Source of the DNA: Actinomycetes bacterium
GTDB taxonomy: Bacteria; Actinomycetota; Acidimicrobiia; Acidimicrobiales; Bog-793
NCBI GenBank assembly: GCA_021823365.1
Contig: JAKAOD010000059.1
Location: 1,375 to 10,881 of the forward strand
Direction: 5' to 3'
Length of the DNA: 9,507 nucleotides
Below are positions 6,794 through 9,507 of this stretch, in pieces (the first letter of the stretch is position 1; each line of letters begins with the position of its first letter). The position numbers and the translations under genes are program-made. The notes under the pieces are model-generated. The model made no database searches, was not told the origin of the DNA, and saw nothing but the letters and a program-made list of their open reading frames with translations.

Positions 6794-7632
6794 GTCACGA
6801 CCCCTCCCGTCCCTGCGAGCGCGCTGCCCATCTCCTGGCTTGATCCGCGTGCCGACGTGCCAGCCGTCATGTACTCGACGACGCTCGTACGGTCGAACTC
6901 GCTCTTTGGACCGACGGCGACCATCCGGCCGAGGTACAGCACGGCGATCCGGTCGGCGGCCTGGAAGACGTCGTTCAAGTTATGAGAGATGAGAATCACG
7001 GCGACACCCTGACTGGCGAGCCGGCTGATCAAATCGAGAACCATCGCCGTCTGCGTCACCCCGAGTGCAGCCGTCGGCTCGTCCATGATGACGAGCCTCG
7101 ACTGCTTCATTACGGCCTTCGCGACCGCCACCGACTGGCGCTGACCGCCCGAAAGCGACTCCACCTTCTGCCGTACCGATCGAACCGTCGTGACGTGCAA
7201 GCTCTCGAGGGTCTCGCGTGCGGTCTTCTCCATCGATCCCTCGTTGAGCAGCCTCCGCCGAAGTCGCTCGTGCCCGAGGAACATGTTCTGGACGATGTCC
7301 AGGTTGTCGCAGAGTGCGAGGTCCTGGTAGATGGTCGTGATCCCGAGCGCCTCCGCGTCCCGCGGCCCCGTCAGGTGCACGCGACGGCCCTCCCAGAGGA
7401 TTTCTCCTCCGTCCGGCTGCCACAGGCCTGAGATCGTCTTGATGAGCACGGACTTGCCCGCGCCGTTGTCCCCGGCGAGCGCAGTCACCTTCCCTGCGGG
7501 AACCTCGAGGTCGACCTTCGTAAGCGCATGCACCGGACCGAAGGACTTGGACAGAGCCCGGATAGACAGGAGGGGCGCGGACGTTGTAGCGCTCGGTGCC
7601 ACCACGCCAGCTGTCTCACTCCCGTCGCTCAT
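6790..7632 (-). CDS. Single-NBD sugar ABC transporter ATPase (XylG/FrcA-like)
   Basis: A 280-aa cytoplasmic nucleotide-binding subunit that energises the adjacent permease. All ABC motifs are intact: Walker A GDNGAGKS (54-61), Q-loop Gln103 in TIYQD, signature LSGGQRQ (160-166), Walker B LVIMDEP (180-186) and H-loop His217 in ISHN. The residue after the Walker A Ser is Val where Thr is usual, which is tolerated by the motif. RbsA and enteric XylG are tandem two-domain proteins of about 500 aa. This one has a single domain, as in FrcA and many actinobacterial homologues, so it should act as a homodimer. The ATG at 7632 has GGAGG seven bases upstream. The stop overlaps the permease GTG. About 20 residues at each end are Ser/Thr/Ala/Gly-rich and probably disordered. 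Confidence 0.93.
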   Translation of the reverse strand: MSDGSETAGVVAPSATTSAPLLSIRALSKSFGPVHALTKVDLEVPAGKVTALAGDNGAGKSVLIKTISGLWQPDGGEILWEGRRVHLTGPRDAEALGITTIYQDLALCDNLDIVQNMFLGHERLRRRLLNEGSMEKTARETLESLHVTTVRSVRQKVESLSGGQRQSVAVAKAVMKQSRLVIMDEPTAALGVTQTAMVLDLISRLASQGVAVILISHNLNDVFQAADRIAVLYLGRMVAVGPKSEFDRTSVVEYMTAGTSARGSSQEMGSALAGTGGVVT

Positions 7633-7734
7633 CGGCGTTCCTCCATTCTCCGCCCAAACCGCCTTTTATTCAAACAGTGGTTTCGGATCCCATCCAACGC
7701 GATGACAGCTCGCGCCATCTCAGCCCACACACGA

Positions 7735-7775
7735 GTCGGCCCCGCCCCGACCCTCGAGCCGGAAGCGGGGCCGAC
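7735..7775 (-). promoter_or_regulatory. GC-rich hairpin between binding-protein and ATPase genes
   Basis: Perfect 11-bp arms GTCGGCCCCGC (7735-7745) and GCGGGGCCGAC (7765-7775) flank a 19-base loop, 26 bases after the binding-protein stop and about 100 bases before the ATPase start. No T-run follows on the minus strand. The position fits the known pattern in ABC importers in which an intercistronic stem-loop protects the upstream message or partly stops transcription, so that binding protein is made in excess. Confidence 0.7.
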
Positions 7776-7801
7776 CGTGCGTCACCGCTGGCAGTTCCGT
7801 C

Positions 7802-9001
7802 TTACGGCGTGATATGAGCCGCCCTGCACGCGGAGGCGTATGTCCCCTGGCACAGTGTCTTCGTAGGAACGAATTTGTCTTTCACAATGGTTGTCTTCAT
7901 GTTCTTCGTCGTTACCCACTCGGGTGTGAGGAGAACGGATGTCACCAGGATGTGCTCGGCGACGTCCCTGACCTTGCCGTTCACCAGCGTCCTCGGTGGG
8001 GACTGACCCGCGCGGAGGAACAGCGCCAAGGTGACCGCGGCCTGGGCTTCGAGGTAGATCGGCTTGTACACGGTCCCGCACTGATAGCCCGCGAGCACAT
8101 TGTGCAGCCCGGTCAGCGTGGCATCCTGGCCAGTGGTCGGGAACGTCCTCGCCTTGACACCCTTGCTCTTCAAGTATGTGATGATCGGCGCCCCGGTCTC
8201 GTCGTTCGGGATCAGTACGGCGTTGATTGTGGGGTGCGCGGTGAACGCCGCCTCGAACTCACTTGCCTGAACAGGAGGTGTCCAGGTCCCAGCCGTTCTC
8301 CCGGCGAGCGTGTACGTGTGGTTCTTGAACAGCGGCGACAGCACGCTGTTGTAACCGGTGGCGAACAGCGTTGCGTTGTTGTCCGTCACGGCGCCATGCA
8401 TCACGAGAACGTGAGGGTTCTTGACGTGCCAGGCGGCGATGCAGCTCACGAGCCCTTGGCCCATCAGCTTGCCGACCCGCACGTTTGTGAAGCTGACGTA
8501 GTACTTCCGGCTCCCTCCGAGCGTCAGCCGGTCGTAGTCGACCACCGGGACACCGTGAGCGTTCGCATATGCCTCGATGGCGGCACCCGTACCTGATGTG
8601 AGCGGGTCCATGAGGAGCACCTTCGCTCCTTTCGCGATGTCCGTCTCTGCGTCGGAGAGCTCACGGGCGGTTGTACCCAGGGCGTTCTGCACGATCTGTG
8701 TCGACGCCTTGATGCCCGCGAGCGTCATCGACTTCCGTAAATACGGCGCGTCAAACTCAACGTAACGCGTGGAGCTCACCGTGTCAGGAAGGATCGCCGC
8801 GATCTTGCCACTCCCCTGCTTGGCCAAGCCCGTCAGCTCTTTCATGACCTTGAATGTCACCGTGAACGATTTCGCAGTGATCACCGGGATCTTGCTCGTA
8901 AGCGCCCCGGAGGCCCCGACCGCTGGCGGCACCGTGAACGCCGCCGCCACCACAAGACTTGCGGCGACTGCACCGCCCACTACCCAACGGGAACTTCGCA
9001 T
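7802..9001 (-). CDS. XylF-like sugar-binding protein of ABC importer
   Basis: A 399-aa secreted substrate-binding protein (Peripla_BP_4 type) that captures sugar and delivers it to the permease/ATPase encoded downstream. The N-terminus (RSSR, a hydrophobic core at 7-24, AVGA before Ser31) is a Sec signal peptide with a signal peptidase I-like site and no lipobox Cys, so anchoring in a monoderm is unexplained. XylF-like landmarks are LPDTVSSTRY (71-80), VDYDRLT (154-160), YVSFTNVRVG (168-177), DNNATLF (207-213), PNDETG (265-270), TGQDAT (290-295) and VYKPI (311-315). Four Cys occur, at 187, 308, 384 and 392, and the last two could form a C-terminal disulfide. The ATG at 9001 is preferred over in-frame ATGs at 9082 and 9073, because AAGGAGG lies four bases before it and the signal peptide starts there. 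The exact sugar is not determined; xylose-type is inferred from XylF resemblance. Confidence 0.93.
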   Translation of the reverse strand: MRSSRWVVGGAVAASLVVAAAFTVPPAVGASGALTSKIPVITAKSFTVTFKVMKELTGLAKQGSGKIAAILPDTVSSTRYVEFDAPYLRKSMTLAGIKASTQIVQNALGTTARELSDAETDIAKGAKVLLMDPLTSGTGAAIEAYANAHGVPVVDYDRLTLGGSRKYYVSFTNVRVGKLMGQGLVSCIAAWHVKNPHVLVMHGAVTDNNATLFATGYNSVLSPLFKNHTYTLAGRTAGTWTPPVQASEFEAAFTAHPTINAVLIPNDETGAPIITYLKSKGVKARTFPTTGQDATLTGLHNVLAGYQCGTVYKPIYLEAQAAVTLALFLRAGQSPPRTLVNGKVRDVAEHILVTSVLLTPEWVTTKNMKTTIVKDKFVPTKTLCQGTYASACRAAHITP

Positions 9002-9002
9002 A

Positions 9003-9012
9003 CCTCCTCCTT
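9003..9012 (-). promoter_or_regulatory. Ribosome binding site of the binding-protein gene
   Basis: Minus-strand AAGGAGGAGG ends two bases before the ATG at 9001, with the AAGGAGG core four bases away. This near-perfect Shine-Dalgarno sequence decides the start and excludes the Arg-rich upstream in-frame extension from 9082. Confidence 0.8.
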
Positions 9013-9139
9013 CCGCCCTGGACACGAGAACTCGGGCAGTTCTCCGCTTGCGCCGAACGCGTGTCTGTCTCATTGACGGCACATTGCTGATCTGCCGCCT
9101 CTAACCCAACGCTACGACCGGCTCACCCCGGAGTGTATG

Positions 9140-9157
9140 GCGATTACGTTGCGATTA
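9140..9157. promoter_or_regulatory. Tandem GCGATTA heptamers, candidate operator
   Basis: GCGATTA occurs at 9140-9146 and 9151-9157, an 11-base period close to one DNA turn, about 140 bases upstream of the binding-protein start. Direct repeats one turn apart put two bound proteins on the same helix face. This A/T-richer patch in a GC-rich region is a reasonable place for the operon's operator or promoter. Confidence 0.3.
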
Positions 9158-9249
9158 TTACTGCTTTCTCAGTGCTCCATTCGGCCCCTGCCGGGGGCTC
9201 GCAATGGGACGAGCCTTCACGCCCCCGTGGTGATGGCTAGTTTGTTTGC

Positions 9250-9255
9250 TACGAT
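9250..9255 (+). promoter_or_regulatory. Possible extended -10 promoter for the right-edge gene
   Basis: TACGAT preceded by TGC (extended -10 form TGn) matches the consensus hexamer at four of six positions. The -35 region is poor (GTGGTG at 9227-9232 by 17-base spacing). It would start transcription near 9262, leaving a leader of about 60 bases before the GTG at 9323. Confidence 0.25.
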
Positions 9256-9322
9256 GAACGATTGTGCCTCGGAGGTCCGGGACCGGCCCTGCCCCGGCCC
9301 GACGAACGCGAAGGGGAAGCCG

Positions 9323-9507
9323 GTGGGAAACGACGAGGGAAAGGGCCATCCGGCTCCGCAGGGCGACACGGCTGCCGAGAGAGATGGGGGGCGCACCACC
9401 TCGCCGGAGTCCGACGGCTCGCCGGAGTCAGACGGCTCGCCGGAGTCAGACGGCTCGCCGGGCTGGCACCAGCATGTCCTCTCTAACCTGCGTCGGGGAG
9501 CCTCTGC
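9323..9507 (+). CDS. Unidentified protein, N-terminal part only
   Basis: An open frame runs off the right edge with no stop. From the GTG at 9323 (AAGGGG about six bases upstream) 61 codons are visible. An in-frame ATG at 9254 would add 23 residues but has no Shine-Dalgarno sequence. The visible part is hydrophilic: a Gly/Asp/Glu-rich head, then SPESDG repeated three times from an 18-bp DNA repeat, then GWHQHVLSNLRRGAS, which may be the start of a folded domain. I do not recognise the family. Being divergent from a sugar-import operon is compatible with a regulator, but no helix-turn-helix is visible. It is favoured over the competing plus-strand frame at 9262-9486, which closes and contains only repeat-derived Arg/Leu/Ala-rich sequence. 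Confidence 0.5.
   Translation, partial: MGNDEGKGHPAPQGDTAAERDGGRTTSPESDGSPESDGSPESDGSPGWHQHVLSNLRRGAS
9401..9461 (+). repeat. 18-bp tandem repeat in the right-edge gene
   Basis: Units tcgccggagtccgacggc, then tcgccggagtcagacggc twice, then a 7-base partial copy (about 3.4 copies). The second and third copies are identical and the first differs by one base. In the open plus-strand frame it encodes SPESDG units, an acidic flexible linker. Confidence 0.93.

Larger units (their letters stand above)
9002..9322. other. Divergent intergenic region between sugar operon and right-edge gene
   Basis: About 320 bases with no credible gene. It must hold the sugar-operon promoter (minus) and probably the promoter of the right-edge gene (plus). 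A tandem heptamer lies at 9140-9157. A GC-rich block at 9182-9226 can form competing hairpins: GCCCC/GGGGC around 9184-9198, GGCTCG/CGAGCC (9196-9201 with 9210-9215, 8-base loop), or GGGGGC with GCCCCC (9193-9198 with 9221-9226). I found no convincing -35/-10 pair for the minus-strand operon. Confidence 0.6.

Noticed and set aside
7735..7775. Rho-independent terminator
   Set aside because: The hairpin is strong but no T-run follows on the minus strand, and the ATPase and permease downstream lack a clear promoter of their own.
9262..9486. 74-codon plus-strand frame with an AGVRRL repeat
   Set aside because: It is the alternative frame of the 18-bp repeat; composition is Arg/Gly/Ala noise, and the frame that stays open to the edge has the better ribosome site.

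Overview
The window reads as chromosomal DNA of a high-GC Gram-positive bacterium, most likely an actinomycete in the broad sense. Codon third positions are strongly G/C. A polyphosphate glucokinase, single-NBD XylG-type ATPases and the particular VirB4-like/TraG-like ATPase pair seen here are typical of Actinomycetota. A placement near Acidimicrobiia is only an impression from protein style and was not tested.

Seven genes lie on the minus strand, so they are transcribed from right to left. In order they are a xylose/ribose-type sugar ABC importer (substrate-binding protein 9001-7802, ATPase 7632-6790, permease 6793-5408), a 14-TM DHA2-type drug exporter (5123-3567), a VirB4-like conjugation ATPase (3325-1862), a TraG/VirD4-like coupling ATPase (1865-159), and the first 54 codons of a polyphosphate glucokinase (ROK family, 162 to the left edge). 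An eighth gene, unidentified, starts on the plus strand near 9323 and runs off the right edge, divergent from the sugar operon.

Two coupling blocks are visible. ATPase and permease overlap by GTGA. VirB4-like and coupling protein overlap by GTGA, and coupling protein and glucokinase overlap by ATGA. The second block ties a sugar-phosphorylating enzyme to two DNA-translocation ATPases. No relaxase, mating-channel, integrase or transposase gene is visible in the window, so the ATPase pair stands alone here.

The most unusual feature is a set of four unrelated short tandem repeats in 9.5 kb with units of 9, 12, 15 and 18 bp. Each unit is a multiple of three. They lie at the 5' side of the VirB4-like gene, the C-terminus of the same gene, the N-terminus of the sugar permease and the N-terminus of the right-edge gene. 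There is also a perfect 11-bp hairpin between the binding-protein and ATPase genes, and a C8 run just inside the exporter start. Intergenic regions hold only short candidate operators and hairpins. No tRNA, rRNA, CRISPR array or insertion sequence was recognised.
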